Positions 15,462-24,697 of a stretch of 64,000 nucleotides of DNA are shown here, piece after piece. Position numbers and translations under genes: made by a program. The notes under the pieces are model-generated. The model was not told the DNA's origin, searched no databases, and was given only the letters and a program-made list of their open reading frames with translations. This DNA is from Paenibacillus sp. PL2-23 (GTDB lineage Bacteria > Bacillota > Bacilli > Paenibacillales > Paenibacillaceae). The stretch is taken from NCBI RefSeq assembly GCF_040834005.1, contig NZ_CP162129.1, forward strand, positions 1,531,501 through 1,595,500. Direction: 5' to 3'. The stretch's first letter is position 1. Every line of letters begins with the position of its first letter.

Positions 15462-17195
15462 ATGCTGAAATTGTTCCGTTTCTTGAGGCCTTACCGCGCG
15501 GTTATCGCGCTGGTCATGGCGCTCATCTTATTGCAGTCGCTGTCAGAGCTGTATCTGCCAACTATTATGGCGGATATTGTGAATGTCGGCGTCATTGAGG
15601 GGAGGACGTCCTACATCTGGAAGATGGGAGGCTTCATGCTGGCCGTCACACTGGCGGGAACAGCTGTGTCGATTCTGGCCAGCTATCATTCCTCACAAAT
15701 CTCTTCGGCGTTCGGGCGCATTGTGAGAGGCAAGGTGTTCTCGCATGTGGAAAGCTTCTCGCTGCGAGAATTCGGCGAGCTCGGGACGGCCTCGCTCATT
15801 ACGAGAACAACAAACGACATCAATCAGGTGCAGCAGGTGCTGATGATGATGCTGCGCATGATGGTGATGGCGCCCATGATGTGTATCGGGGGCATTATTA
15901 TGGCGTTGTACAAGGACGCGCAGTTGACGCTTGTGCTGCTTGTAGCGCTCCCTGTGCTCGCCGGCGCCATATGGCTGGTTGCCTCCAAAGGGCTTCCTTA
16001 CTTCCGTGTTATTCAGAAGAAGCTGGATCGATTGAACCTCGTGCTGCGGGAAGGCTTGACAGGCATCCGGGTTATTCGCTCCTTCAACCGGACCGAGCAT
16101 GAGAAGGGAAGGTTCGAGGAGGCCAATCGCGATTTGATGGATACAGCTGTCAAAGTGAATCAAATTATGGCCGTTATGATGCCGCTAATGATGCTCATTA
16201 TGAACCTTGCGATTGTCGCCATTGTCTGGTTCGGCGGGTTGCGAATTGACGCCGGCGGCATGCTGGTGGGCGATCTGATGGCATTTATCTCTTACGCGAT
16301 GCAAATTATGTTCTCCCTGCTGATGTTCTCCATGATGTTCGTTATGGTGCCGAGAGCCTCCGCGTCCGCGGCGCGGATTGGCGAGGTGCTTCAGCTGTCG
16401 CCGACGATCGAGGATATGCCTGACGCCTCTGGCGGAGAGGAAGAGATGTTGAACGGAGAAGTTGAATTCCGCAACGTATCGTTCAGCTACCCGGGCGCCG
16501 AGAAGCCCGCTCTGTCTGGCATCAGCTTCCATGCCAAGGCGGGTGAGCTGACCGCCATTATCGGCGGAACCGGCTCCGGCAAAACCTCGCTTCTTCATCT
16601 GGTGCCTCGCTTCTTCGATACGGAGAGCGGATCGGTTATTGTAGGCGGCAAGGATGTGCGGAGCTGGACACAGGAGGAGCTTCGGCGGCATATATCGCTT
16701 GTGCCTCAGAAGGCGGTATTGTTCTCGGGTACGGTGAATGCGAATATCCGATATGGCAAGGAGGACGCTTCGGATGAAGAGGTCCGCCGGGCGGCTGCCA
16801 TAGCGCAGGCTTTGGATTTCGTGGAGGCGATGCCGGAGGGCTTCGAATCCGAGCTGTCTCAAGGCGGCGTCAATCTGTCCGGCGGCCAGAAGCAGCGCCT
16901 GTCTATTGCAAGAGCGCTCGTGCGCAGGCCAATGGTCTACTTGTTCGACGACAGCTTCTCGGCGCTGGATTACAAGACAGACGCGAAGCTGCGCGCGGCG
17001 CTCAAGGAAGAGACGCGCGACGCGGCCGTGCTCGTTGTGGCGCAGAGAGTAAGCACCGTTATGGACGCCGATCGTATCGTTGTGCTTGATGAAGGGCGCA
17101 TAGCAGGCATCGGACGCCATGACGAGTTAATGGAGACCTGCTCCGTATACCGTGAAATCGTTGCATCCCAGCTGTCGGAGGAGGAGATTGCATGA
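15462..17195 (+). CDS. ABC exporter half-transporter, degenerate-site subunit
   Basis: A 577-residue fusion of a six-helix exporter domain and an ATPase domain. Walker A is GGTGSGKTS and the signature LSGGQ is canonical. Walker B reads VYLFDDSF, with Asp where the catalytic Glu should be, and the switch region reads VAQRVST, with Gln instead of His. In known heterodimeric exporters (BmrCD, LmrCD, TM287/288) this pattern marks the subunit that supplies the Walker motifs of the non-hydrolytic site. The gene overlaps the next one as ATGA, fitting an obligate pair. Likely drug, lipid or peptide export; substrate unknown. Confidence 0.93.
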   Translation: MLKLFRFLRPYRAVIALVMALILLQSLSELYLPTIMADIVNVGVIEGRTSYIWKMGGFMLAVTLAGTAVSILASYHSSQISSAFGRIVRGKVFSHVESFSLREFGELGTASLITRTTNDINQVQQVLMMMLRMMVMAPMMCIGGIIMALYKDAQLTLVLLVALPVLAGAIWLVASKGLPYFRVIQKKLDRLNLVLREGLTGIRVIRSFNRTEHEKGRFEEANRDLMDTAVKVNQIMAVMMPLMMLIMNLAIVAIVWFGGLRIDAGGMLVGDLMAFISYAMQIMFSLLMFSMMFVMVPRASASAARIGEVLQLSPTIEDMPDASGGEEEMLNGEVEFRNVSFSYPGAEKPALSGISFHAKAGELTAIIGGTGSGKTSLLHLVPRFFDTESGSVIVGGKDVRSWTQEELRRHISLVPQKAVLFSGTVNANIRYGKEDASDEEVRRAAAIAQALDFVEAMPEGFESELSQGGVNLSGGQKQRLSIARALVRRPMVYLFDDSFSALDYKTDAKLRAALKEETRDAAVLVVAQRVSTVMDADRIVVLDEGRIAGIGRHDELMETCSVYREIVASQLSEEEIA

Positions 17196-19120
17196 GTAGT
17201 TCCCATCATGAAAAAATGGGGGGTCGGGGGAACGCTGACGGACCTCCGGCCAGACCTATGGGCGGACCTCCCGGCGGGAGACCAATGGGCTTCGGCGGTC
17301 CCGGTATGATGAGCATGCCGGGACAGAAGGCTCAGAACTTTAAGAAATCGCTGCGCCGGCTGGCGGGCTACCTGCGGCCATTTCGCCTGAAGCTGGCGGC
17401 GGTGATTGGAGCGGCTATTCTCAGTACGGTGTTTTCTATCATCAGCCCCAAAATATTGGGAGGGGCCACCGATATTTTGTTCACGGGCATGATGCAGAAG
17501 CTGGAGGGCATACCGGGAGCCAGCATTGATTTCAAGGAAATTGCTTATATTCTGGCTTTGCTCGCTGGACTATATGTGATCAGTGCAATGTTCGGCTTCT
17601 TCCAGCAATATCTGATGGCTGGCGTAGCGCAGAAGGTTGTGTACCGGCTGCGGAACGAAGTGAGCGAGAAGCTTGGCCGGCTGCCGCTGAAGTTTTTTGA
17701 CAGGCGATCGCATGGCGATATTCTGAGCCGTGTCGTGAATGACGTCGACAATATTAGCAATACGCTGCAGCAGAGCTTGACGCAGATGATTACATCGGTC
17801 ATTACACTGATCGGCATTATCGTGATGATGCTGACGATTAGCCCGCTGCTGACGCTTATACTGGTGCTTACACTGCCCCTTAGCTTCATCGTAATCGCGA
17901 TGGTGGCGAAGCGCTCGCAGGTTCATTTTGCCAGTCAACAGGCTGAGCTTGGGCAATTGAACGGACATGTGGAGGAGATGTACACCGGACACACCGTTGT
18001 GAAAGCGTTCGGGAGCGAGCGGGATTCGGTGGAGCGGTTCGAGGCGATTAATGGAAGGCTGTATGAATCCAGCTGGAAGGCGCAATTCATATCCGGCATC
18101 ATTATGCCGCTGATGAGCTTTATCGGCAATATCGGTTATGTGCTGATCTGTGTTGTAGGAGGCTTGCTGGTCACGCGGGGCTCCATTACAGTCGGGGACA
18201 TTCAGGCATTCATTCAATATTCCAGGCAGTTCACCATGCCGATAACGCAGACGGCGAATATCGCCAACATTATCCAGTCGACGATTGCGTCAGCGGAGCG
18301 GGTGTTCGAGCTGCTGGACGAGGAGGAGGAGGCGCCGGATAGCGCTCGCAGAGAATCCATGGCTGCCTTCCGCGGGGATGTTGCGTTCAGAGGCGTGAAG
18401 TTCGGCTACAACGCTGACGCTCCACTAATCGAGGATATGAATATCGACGTTTCCAGCGGACAGACGGTTGCCATTGTGGGACCAACGGGGGCTGGCAAGA
18501 CGACGCTTGTTAATTTGCTGATGAGGTTCTATGAGGTGAACGGCGGCACTATTACGATTGACGGCAATAATATTCGAAGCATGGAGCGCTCGCAGCTGCG
18601 CAGCTTGTTCGGTATGGTGCTTCAGGATACTTGGCTGTTCAACGGCACGATCCGAGACAATATCGCTTATGGGCGCGCAGGCGCAAGCGAAGAGGAAGTT
18701 GTGCAGGCTGCCGTTGCGGCTCATGCCGACCACTTCATTCGGACGCTGCCGGAGGGATATGATACGGTGCTGAACGAAGAGGCATCGAATATCTCGCAGG
18801 GCCAGAAGCAGCTGCTCACGATCGCTCGCGCCATTCTCGCCGACCCGGCTATCCTCATCCTGGATGAAGCGACAAGCAGCGTCGATACGCGGACAGAGAT
18901 TCAGATTCAGCATGCGATGAATCATCTCATGCAGGGCCGCACGAGCTTCGTCATCGCTCATAGGCTCTCGACGATCCGCGACGCCGATCTCATCCTCGTT
19001 ATGGACAAAGGCTCGGTCATTGAGCAGGGTACCCACGAAGAGCTGCTGGAGCGCGGCGGCTTTTACGCCGACCTGTACAACAGCCAGTTCGCGGCGGGGG
19101 CGCAGCTGGGGGCTGGGTAA
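17192..19120 (+). CDS. ABC exporter half-transporter, catalytic subunit
   Basis: A 642-residue partner of the upstream ABC protein. The N-terminus has an unusual 40-residue Gly/Pro/Met-rich leader (GGPPGGRPMGFGGPG) before the exporter membrane domain. Walker A GPTGAGKTT, Walker B ILILDEATS with the catalytic Glu, and the switch IAHRLST are canonical, but its signature motif reads ISQGQ instead of LSGGQ. Together with the neighbour this makes one normal and one degenerate ATP site, as known for heterodimeric exporters. Translation is coupled through the 4-nt overlap. Confidence 0.93.
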   Translation: MSSSHHEKMGGRGNADGPPARPMGGPPGGRPMGFGGPGMMSMPGQKAQNFKKSLRRLAGYLRPFRLKLAAVIGAAILSTVFSIISPKILGGATDILFTGMMQKLEGIPGASIDFKEIAYILALLAGLYVISAMFGFFQQYLMAGVAQKVVYRLRNEVSEKLGRLPLKFFDRRSHGDILSRVVNDVDNISNTLQQSLTQMITSVITLIGIIVMMLTISPLLTLILVLTLPLSFIVIAMVAKRSQVHFASQQAELGQLNGHVEEMYTGHTVVKAFGSERDSVERFEAINGRLYESSWKAQFISGIIMPLMSFIGNIGYVLICVVGGLLVTRGSITVGDIQAFIQYSRQFTMPITQTANIANIIQSTIASAERVFELLDEEEEAPDSARRESMAAFRGDVAFRGVKFGYNADAPLIEDMNIDVSSGQTVAIVGPTGAGKTTLVNLLMRFYEVNGGTITIDGNNIRSMERSQLRSLFGMVLQDTWLFNGTIRDNIAYGRAGASEEEVVQAAVAAHADHFIRTLPEGYDTVLNEEASNISQGQKQLLTIARAILADPAILILDEATSSVDTRTEIQIQHAMNHLMQGRTSFVIAHRLSTIRDADLILVMDKGSVIEQGTHEELLERGGFYADLYNSQFAAGAQLGAG

Positions 19121-19191
19121 TGGAGCGGGCCAGCGCTGCCCAGGCTGCTGCAGCCTATAATCTCTAAACACTATGTTCTAGATGCTGCACT

Positions 19192-20124
19192 TTACGCATC
19201 AATGCGCAGGAAGAAGATAACGGCCGTAACGGTTAGAATCGAGACCAGCGTCGATACGAACACTGCTTGGGAGGCAAATTCCTTCTCGTTGTCGAACTCT
19301 ACGGCGAGAAGGACGCTGCTGAGTGAGGTTGGCACGGCCGATGATACGATTAGAGCAGCAGCCGTGAGCTTGTCGAGACCCATCAGCCAGACAATTAGCC
19401 ATGCGAGTGCTGGACCGGCGATAAGTCTGAGAATGCCGGACAAGCTGACGTCGATAAGAAGGGAACGGTTAATGCGCCATTCCATGCTGCCGAGCTGAAC
19501 GCCGAGCGTAATAAGCGCTGTCCCGATGAAGGCATCCGATAGATAGCCAATTGGCGTTGCGATAGGACCGGGCACGGGAACCTCGAAGACTCGCATGAGA
19601 AACGCAAGCGGAATGACGTAGATGACAGGCATAGATAGAATGGTTCGCCACACCTGCTTCATGTCCGCTTTATGCGCATTGACGCTGTATACACCATACG
19701 TGTTCGGCACGAAGGACTGCGTCATCATGATCAGTACCTGGATGGCGAGCGTCTCCTTGTTGCCCGAGAATGCAAGCTGGTTAAGCGGGATGCCGTAATT
19801 GGCGCTGTTATAGAACAGGACGCTGTTGCGCATCGCGCTTTTCATGCTGGGACCGTATCCGCGAGCGCGAATGGCCGCCTCTACCAAGATGTATTGACCG
19901 GCCATGAAGATGACAAAAAACAGCAGCACTTGGCCGAGCAGCCCGACCGAAATCGCTGTATGGTATATCAAATCGAACATAATCGCCGGGGAAAACAAAT
20001 AAAAGTTCAGCTTCGACAGCGTCTTGATGTCTAGGGAGAAGGATCGCTGCAATATAATGCCGAGCCCCACCATAATGCCCATGGGCAGTACGTTGGTCAA
20101 TAAGATATGAATGAAAATAGCCAT
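19192..20124 (-). CDS. AEC (auxin efflux carrier) family transporter
   Basis: A 310-residue membrane protein with about ten hydrophobic segments and the family form: FIHILLTNVLPMGIMVGLG at the start, FNSANYGIPL-type element (FYNSANYGIPLNQLAF) in the first half and AVPTSLSSVLLAVEF near the end. Members move organic acids such as malate or amino-acid-like anions. The ATG at 20124 gives the usual length; the same frame stays open for another 216 codons through the 21-bp repeat array, which I regard as non-coding. The ribosome binding site is weak (AAGAAG). It converges on the ABC exporter operon. Confidence 0.88.
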   Translation of the reverse strand: MAIFIHILLTNVLPMGIMVGLGIILQRSFSLDIKTLSKLNFYLFSPAIMFDLIYHTAISVGLLGQVLLFFVIFMAGQYILVEAAIRARGYGPSMKSAMRNSVLFYNSANYGIPLNQLAFSGNKETLAIQVLIMMTQSFVPNTYGVYSVNAHKADMKQVWRTILSMPVIYVIPLAFLMRVFEVPVPGPIATPIGYLSDAFIGTALITLGVQLGSMEWRINRSLLIDVSLSGILRLIAGPALAWLIVWLMGLDKLTAAALIVSSAVPTSLSSVLLAVEFDNEKEFASQAVFVSTLVSILTVTAVIFFLRIDA

Positions 20125-20228
20125 AGCTGCATCTGCTTCTTTCGTTTGGTCTTGCGTCGTACGCGGCGCTGGTTCCCATTGTACCCCCGTTCGGCGAAGC
20201 CGTAAAGAAAAGATTGCGAGGGTGGCTG

Positions 20229-20406
20229 ATTGTAGCCAGCCAGCCCGCAGGCTGTGGCAGCCAGCCCGCAGGCTGTAGCAGCCAGCCCGCAGGCTGTAGC
20301 AGCCAGCCCGCAGTCTGTAGCAGCCAGCCCGCAGTCTGTAGCAGCCAGCCCGCAGTCTGTAGCAGCCAGCCCGCAGTCTGTAGCAGCCAGCCCACGGGCT
20401 GTAGCA
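20229..20406. repeat. 21-bp tandem repeat array upstream of the AEC carrier gene
   Basis: About eight or nine copies of a 21-bp unit carrying CAGCCCGCAGGCTGTAGCAG. Early copies have the inverted repeat CAGCC-CGCA-GGCTG, and the middle copies change GGCTG to GTCTG, which breaks it. The array starts about 100 bp upstream of the carrier start codon and keeps that frame open. Confidence 0.92.
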
Positions 20407-20427
20407 GCTTAAGGATTTAAAAAAATA

Positions 20428-20760
20428 ATGCAATTGTACATGATTATTTGCTGCTGCTTCAGAGGCTGGATCAAATCCTGCAATTGTGCAGGAATTTGGA
20501 GCGATTTTTCGCTCAACCCCTTTATTTCGTCGAGATTGATGTATTTTTTGCAGTATTATCCTGCAAAATGCCCAAAACCCGGGGAAATAATGCACTATTG
20601 CATTATTTTGAAAATGACTGGAAGACTGAAAAAAGACGTGAAAAAAGACCTGAAAATAGACTGAAAAAAGCCCTGAAAAAAACCTGAAAAAAGACCTAAA
20701 AAAAGACGCTGCCAAGCCCTGAAAAAAGACCTGAAAAAACCTAAAAAACCTGAAAAATGA
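20428..20760. repeat. Palindromic and polypurine low-complexity region
   Basis: The first part (20425-20610) has small palindromes such as TCCTGCA-ATTG-TGCAGGA and AATGCA-CTAT-TGCATT. The second part (20618-20760) is a run of degenerate GACCTGAAAAAA units about 11-13 bp long, almost free of pyrimidine tracts on the plus strand. No gene is credible in this 330-bp stretch. Confidence 0.7.
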
Positions 20761-20777
20761 CCCATTATCCATGACTG

Positions 20778-21452
20778 CTATAAAATTTGAAATGCGGCTG
20801 GCTGGAGCTCATACCTAACATTGTATTTGCCGCTTGCTCCCGTTATGGGCCTCAGGAAGCCCTTCTCCATAAGCGAATGAAGCACGCGAACGGCTGTGCG
20901 ATGGTTTATCTGGAGCTCAGCGGCGGCGTCAATGGGACGAATGGGGCGTGCAAGCCTGACTGCTAGACGAATGATTTCTCGCTCCAAGACATAATGCGGC
21001 TCATGCGGTCCGGAATGCCCCTGATAACGGCTCATGACCATTCGGAGCAGCGTCACACAAATCTCAGGCCGCTGGGCAACGTCGTCGTAGGAGAATGAGA
21101 TAAGCTGGTAGCCCATTGCGACAAGAAAGGTTTCTCTGTTCAACTCCTTGCAATACTTCAGTCGATCCATGTCGCGCACGTGCGGGCCGAAGCCCTTGAT
21201 TTCAATAATGAGGCGGACCGCCCCTGAGAGCCATAGGAAATCGCAAAAATAAGATTGACCGCGCCAATCCAGCACCTCGTATTCGGGGTGCAGCTGCTCG
21301 AAGCTGCCGGTCAGAGGCCACCACACGTTCTGACAAAACAACCGTTCAGCTTCCTGATGTCCGCGCTCCAAGCGTCCACGCCGTTCACCGGTTCTACTGG
21401 CGAGATGCTGCTGGACAAATGCTTCGTGTGCTTCGTTGAAATGTACCGTCAT
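20778..21452 (-). CDS. Nuclease-fold (DUF559/Vsr-like) protein with winged-helix domain
   Basis: A 224-residue protein not matched to a named family. Residues 55-145 resemble the PD-(D/E)XK core of DUF559/Vsr-type endonucleases: D71 in CDFLWL, E84-x-K86 in LIIEIKGFG, then a His and RDMDRLKYCKELNRE and a final MGYQLISFSYDDV, the usual last strand and helix. Residues 155-224 look like a winged helix with AAAELQINHRTAVRVLHSLM. The combination suggests a DNA-binding nuclease or a regulator using a nuclease-like fold. The ATG chosen has AAGGGGGA 9 nt upstream and lies just after a terminator-like hairpin; a start 84 nt further up is also open but runs through that hairpin. Confidence 0.75.
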   Translation of the reverse strand: MTVHFNEAHEAFVQQHLASRTGERRGRLERGHQEAERLFCQNVWWPLTGSFEQLHPEYEVLDWRGQSYFCDFLWLSGAVRLIIEIKGFGPHVRDMDRLKYCKELNRETFLVAMGYQLISFSYDDVAQRPEICVTLLRMVMSRYQGHSGPHEPHYVLEREIIRLAVRLARPIRPIDAAAELQINHRTAVRVLHSLMEKGFLRPITGASGKYNVRYELQPAAFQIL

Positions 21453-21467
21453 TCCTGGATTCCCCCT

Positions 21468-21516
21468 TAAAAATAAAAACGTCCCGTCTGCATTCACAAG
21501 GGAATACAGCGGGACG
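21468..21516 (-). terminator. Terminator-like hairpin in the leader of the nuclease-fold gene
   Basis: Read leftward, CGTCCCGCTG (21516-21507) pairs with CAGACGGGACG (21490-21480), one bulge, followed by TTTTTATTTTT. It lies between the likely promoter and the ribosome binding site of the downstream gene, so it could act as an attenuator rather than a simple terminator. Confidence 0.65.
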
Positions 21517-21579
21517 TGCTTCGTCATTGCTTCCATTATAAAGGGATTTCATTTGGAGATCCATTGAAAATTGAGTCAG

Positions 21580-21624
21580 CTGAAATATCTTCTGAAATAT
21601 CAGCTGAAATATCTGCTGAAATAT
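21580..21624. repeat. 12-bp tandem repeat in the divergent promoter region
   Basis: CTGAAATAT recurs at 21580, 21592, 21604 and 21616, a 12-bp period, between the nuclease-fold gene and the ABC exporter gene. Confidence 0.85.
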
Positions 21625-21721
21625 GAATTGTGACTTCCACATACATATCGGATAATATGGGGTGAGTAAGGCCAAGGGTTGGTGGTTAGTTGGAAGACCT
21701 AATAGGAAAGAGGTGCAGCCA

Positions 21722-23560
21722 ATGATGGGCAATCAAGAATTTCAATCGCATTCCGGCAGAGGCATGGGCGTCCGCAGATTCGGTACGGGCGAGAAGGTAA
21801 AGCCGGCGAGCATCTTTGCGATGTTCCTTCGTATATTCGAGCATGCTCGCAACGACTGGAAGGCGCTTACAACTGCTCTTATCTGTATCGTGCTAACCTC
21901 GCTGCTGGAATTTGTTGTGCCGCAGCTGACCAAATATACAATTGATCATATTATACCGGGCAAGCTGTTCGGACAGCTGGCGTGGATAGGGGCTGGCGTG
22001 CTTGGAGCGGCGCTTGCACTCGGCTTCCTGCGCTACCTTAGCACATCTGTAATGGCGGCAATTGGACAGAAGGTGCTGTACCGGCTCCGCAATGATCTGT
22101 ACCGTCACCTGCAGCGGCTGGATGTCGCGTATTACGACCGCAACCGGACGGGAGATTTAATGTCCAGAGTGACTAGCGATGTCAGCATTCTCCAGCAGCT
22201 GATCTCCTCCAGTATGATGCAGCTGTTTACGGACGTTTTTACATTCGCGGCGATCGCCATCTATATGCTGGTCATCGACTGGAAGCTGACCGTGCTGCTG
22301 CTGGCCACATTCCCCTTCATGATCTGGACGACAAGACTGTTCGGCAAGCGGATTCGCTCGTCCTTCCGCAAGGTGCAGGAGTCGCTCGCCGACGTCAGCG
22401 ATCATCTGCAGACGACGCTGACGGGCATTCGCCTTGTGAAGTCGTTTACGGCGGAGGATTATGAGGCAGAGCGCTTTAATGAACGCACACAGCGGAATAT
22501 GGATGCCAACGTTCAGGTTGTGCGGCTGCGCGCCATGTATGAGCCCATTATTGATTCCATCAACTTTCTGGGGCTTGCGATTGTGCTTGTATTCGGCGCA
22601 TGGCTTGTGATGAAGGATGCGATGACGGTGGGGACTGTTGTTGCTTTTATCGCATACTTGAGGCTGCTGCAAAACCCGGTTCGCCATTTCAGCCGCATTA
22701 TGAATACAATTCAGCAGGCGGCAGCCGCCTATGAGCGTGTAGTGGAGGTGCTGCATACATCTGCGGAAATTGCGGACCGGGAGGATGCCAGAGAGCTGCC
22801 GCCAGTCCAGGGCCGTATTAAGTTCCAAGACGTCAGCTTCAGCTATTCCCCGGACGCGGATTCTGATGTGCTGCGAAGGTTCGAGCTGGAGCTGCAGCCG
22901 GGTGAGGTGACGGCGCTCGTCGGCTCCTCGGGCTCTGGCAAGACGACGATTGCCCATCTTGTCACAAGATTTTATGATGTGCAGGAGGGGAGCGTCACCA
23001 TTGACGGTTACGATGTAAGAGACGTTACGCTTCATTCCCTCAGGGAGCAGATCGGCATTGTGTCCCAGGATATCGTCTTATTCAACGGCTCTGTAGAAGA
23101 AAATATTCGATACGGCAACCAGAACGCGACGGATGAAGAGGTGTGGGCGGCCGCTGAAGCGGCGAACGCGGCGGAGTTTATATCGGGCTTCAAGGAGGGC
23201 TACCAGACGCAGATCGGCGAACGTGGCGTCAAGCTGTCCGGAGGGCAGAAGCAGAGAATTTCCATAGCGAGAGCCATTTTAAAAAATCCGAAAATTATTA
23301 TATTAGATGAAGCGACAGCTTCGCTCGACACGGAGTCGGAGCAGCTGATCCAAGCCGCACTGGCGAAGCTGCTCAAGGGGCGCACCTGTCTCGTCATCGC
23401 CCATCGTCTCTCTACTATTCAACAAGCGGATCATATCTATGTGCTGGAGGACGGGCGAATCGAGGAGCATGGGACGCATGATTACCTCATGGAGCTGCGC
23501 GGCCGCTACCGTGAGCTGTATGAGCTGCAATTCCCTGCGGCTGGGACGCAGGTCATCTGA
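21722..23560 (+). CDS. ABC exporter half-transporter (MsbA-type, homodimeric)
   Basis: A 612-residue exporter with an N-terminal six-helix domain and a C-terminal ATPase. All motifs are canonical: Walker A GSSGSGKTT, signature LSGGQKQR, Walker B IIILDEATASLD and switch IAHRLST, so it probably works as a homodimer. The ATG chosen follows AGAGGTG by 6 nt; a GTG 60 nt upstream lacks a site. It stands alone between a divergent nuclease-fold gene and a terminator. Substrate (lipid or drug) unknown. Confidence 0.92.
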   Translation: MMGNQEFQSHSGRGMGVRRFGTGEKVKPASIFAMFLRIFEHARNDWKALTTALICIVLTSLLEFVVPQLTKYTIDHIIPGKLFGQLAWIGAGVLGAALALGFLRYLSTSVMAAIGQKVLYRLRNDLYRHLQRLDVAYYDRNRTGDLMSRVTSDVSILQQLISSSMMQLFTDVFTFAAIAIYMLVIDWKLTVLLLATFPFMIWTTRLFGKRIRSSFRKVQESLADVSDHLQTTLTGIRLVKSFTAEDYEAERFNERTQRNMDANVQVVRLRAMYEPIIDSINFLGLAIVLVFGAWLVMKDAMTVGTVVAFIAYLRLLQNPVRHFSRIMNTIQQAAAAYERVVEVLHTSAEIADREDARELPPVQGRIKFQDVSFSYSPDADSDVLRRFELELQPGEVTALVGSSGSGKTTIAHLVTRFYDVQEGSVTIDGYDVRDVTLHSLREQIGIVSQDIVLFNGSVEENIRYGNQNATDEEVWAAAEAANAAEFISGFKEGYQTQIGERGVKLSGGQKQRISIARAILKNPKIIILDEATASLDTESEQLIQAALAKLLKGRTCLVIAHRLSTIQQADHIYVLEDGRIEEHGTHDYLMELRGRYRELYELQFPAAGTQVI

Positions 23561-23591
23561 CGAAAGGGGCAATCGCTCCAATCGTCGATCC

Positions 23592-23637
23592 ACAGGCTGT
23601 CTTACCTGAACCGGGAAGCCTGTCCGTTTAATTTTTT
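23592..23637 (+). terminator. Possible terminator after the ABC exporter
   Basis: ACAGGCT at 23592-23598 pairs with AGCCTGT at 23617-23623, followed by TTTAATTTTTT. Moderate stem with a long loop. Confidence 0.5.
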
Positions 23638-23660
23638 GCCAAAAAAAGAAAAAATATAAC

Positions 23661-23698
23661 AGGGACGAGGCAGACTGAGAGCTGCTTCGTCCCTTTTT
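23661..23698. terminator. Bidirectional terminator between ABC exporter and LysM peptidase genes
   Basis: AGGGACGAGGCAG pairs with GCTGCTTCGTCCCT around a 7-nt loop. T-runs follow on the plus strand and, via the A-rich stretch before it, on the minus strand. Confidence 0.85.
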
Positions 23699-23702
23699 GG
23701 CG

Positions 23703-24545
23703 TTAACCCAGCTCCCACCATTTCATGTAGAGATAAGGATCGATTGATGCGTAGGCTGGTGTGCGTTTGTATATACCGAAGTGTAGATGGGGCAGGAATT
23801 TGCCGCTTGTACCCTCCGGACCGTAGCCGGTGCTGCCCACATAGCCGATGAGCCCGCCGGCAGCTACCTGAGCGCCAACCTTCATGCCAGAAGCGTAACC
23901 CGACATATGGGCGTAATAAAATTCCGTATTGTCGTCGACTCGAATGGTAAGGCGCCAGCCGCCATATTCATTCCAGCCGGCTTTGACGACGGTGCCTCCC
24001 ACCGAGGCGTATACCGGCGTTCCTTCCTTGGCGAAGATGTCTACGCCCTCATGGGCGCGTGCTGCGGTGCCGTCCGGATTCCAGCTGCGTCCATCGGAGT
24101 AGGTCGATACGTATGGCGTGTAAGTGCCTGCTGCAAGCGGGTGCCTGCCGTTTAAGTAAGCGTTCGGTTTTTTGGGAATGTGGATCGACAGTCCGGTCCA
24201 TATGTTGTTGGGGTTCGTAATTTGAGGATTAGCCGCAATCAGCTTGTTAAGCGGCACGGAATACCGAACGGCGATCTTCCACATGGTGTCGCCTGCTTGA
24301 ACCGTCGCCACGTCGTATTCGGCTGGCGTTGGAAGCTTGAGTGTCTGGCCGATGTAAAGCATGTCCGAAGTCAGGCCGTTTAATGCCTTCAGCTCGGCGA
24401 TCGTCGTTCCGTATTGCGTGCTGATCTTCCAGAGATTATCGCCCGACTTGACGGTGTATGTCTGGGCTGCCGAAGCGATCGGCGAGGCGACCAGCATGGA
24501 CAATAAAGCGGTTGCAGCTACAAGCTTCTTCATTCTCTTGTTCAT
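23703..24545 (-). CDS. Secreted LysM-M23 peptidoglycan endopeptidase
   Basis: A 280-residue cell-wall enzyme. A signal peptide ([17 protein letters not shown], cleavage near ASAAQ) precedes two LysM modules ([20 protein letters not shown] and the one around [17 protein letters not shown]) that bind peptidoglycan. The C-terminal half is an M23 zinc metallopeptidase with HEGVDIFA (His and Asp ligands) and HLHFG (active-site His pair), which cuts peptide cross-bridges. The start has GAGGGAG about 9 nt upstream. Role in wall remodelling or spore/cell separation is inferred from the family. Confidence 0.93.
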   Translation of the reverse strand: MNKRMKKLVAATALLSMLVASPIASAAQTYTVKSGDNLWKISTQYGTTIAELKALNGLTSDMLYIGQTLKLPTPAEYDVATVQAGDTMWKIAVRYSVPLNKLIAANPQITNPNNIWTGLSIHIPKKPNAYLNGRHPLAAGTYTPYVSTYSDGRSWNPDGTAARAHEGVDIFAKEGTPVYASVGGTVVKAGWNEYGGWRLTIRVDDNTEFYYAHMSGYASGMKVGAQVAAGGLIGYVGSTGYGPEGTSGKFLPHLHFGIYKRTPAYASIDPYLYMKWWELG

Positions 24546-24654
24546 ACGAAATCTCCCTCTTCTGCTAGTCGTTAGATGATAGAGTCATACGACTTCATTG
24601 TAAGGGGGAGCACTAGAGAATGTTAGCGGTAAATTGTGGGCGACAGTAATGAAA

Positions 24655-24685
24655 ATCCCCTTCCGCCTGGCCGGCAGAAGGGGAT
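24655..24685 (-). terminator. Terminator after the aldose epimerase gene
   Basis: ATCCCCTTC pairs perfectly with GAAGGGGAT around a 13-nt loop; TTTCATT follows on the minus strand. Confidence 0.75.
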
Positions 24686-24697
24686 AGGGCCATTCCA

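Noticed and set aside
20125..20772. N-terminal extension of the AEC carrier by 216 codons
   Set aside because: The extension is purine-tract and 21-bp-repeat translation; the family starts at the membrane segment following ATG 20124.
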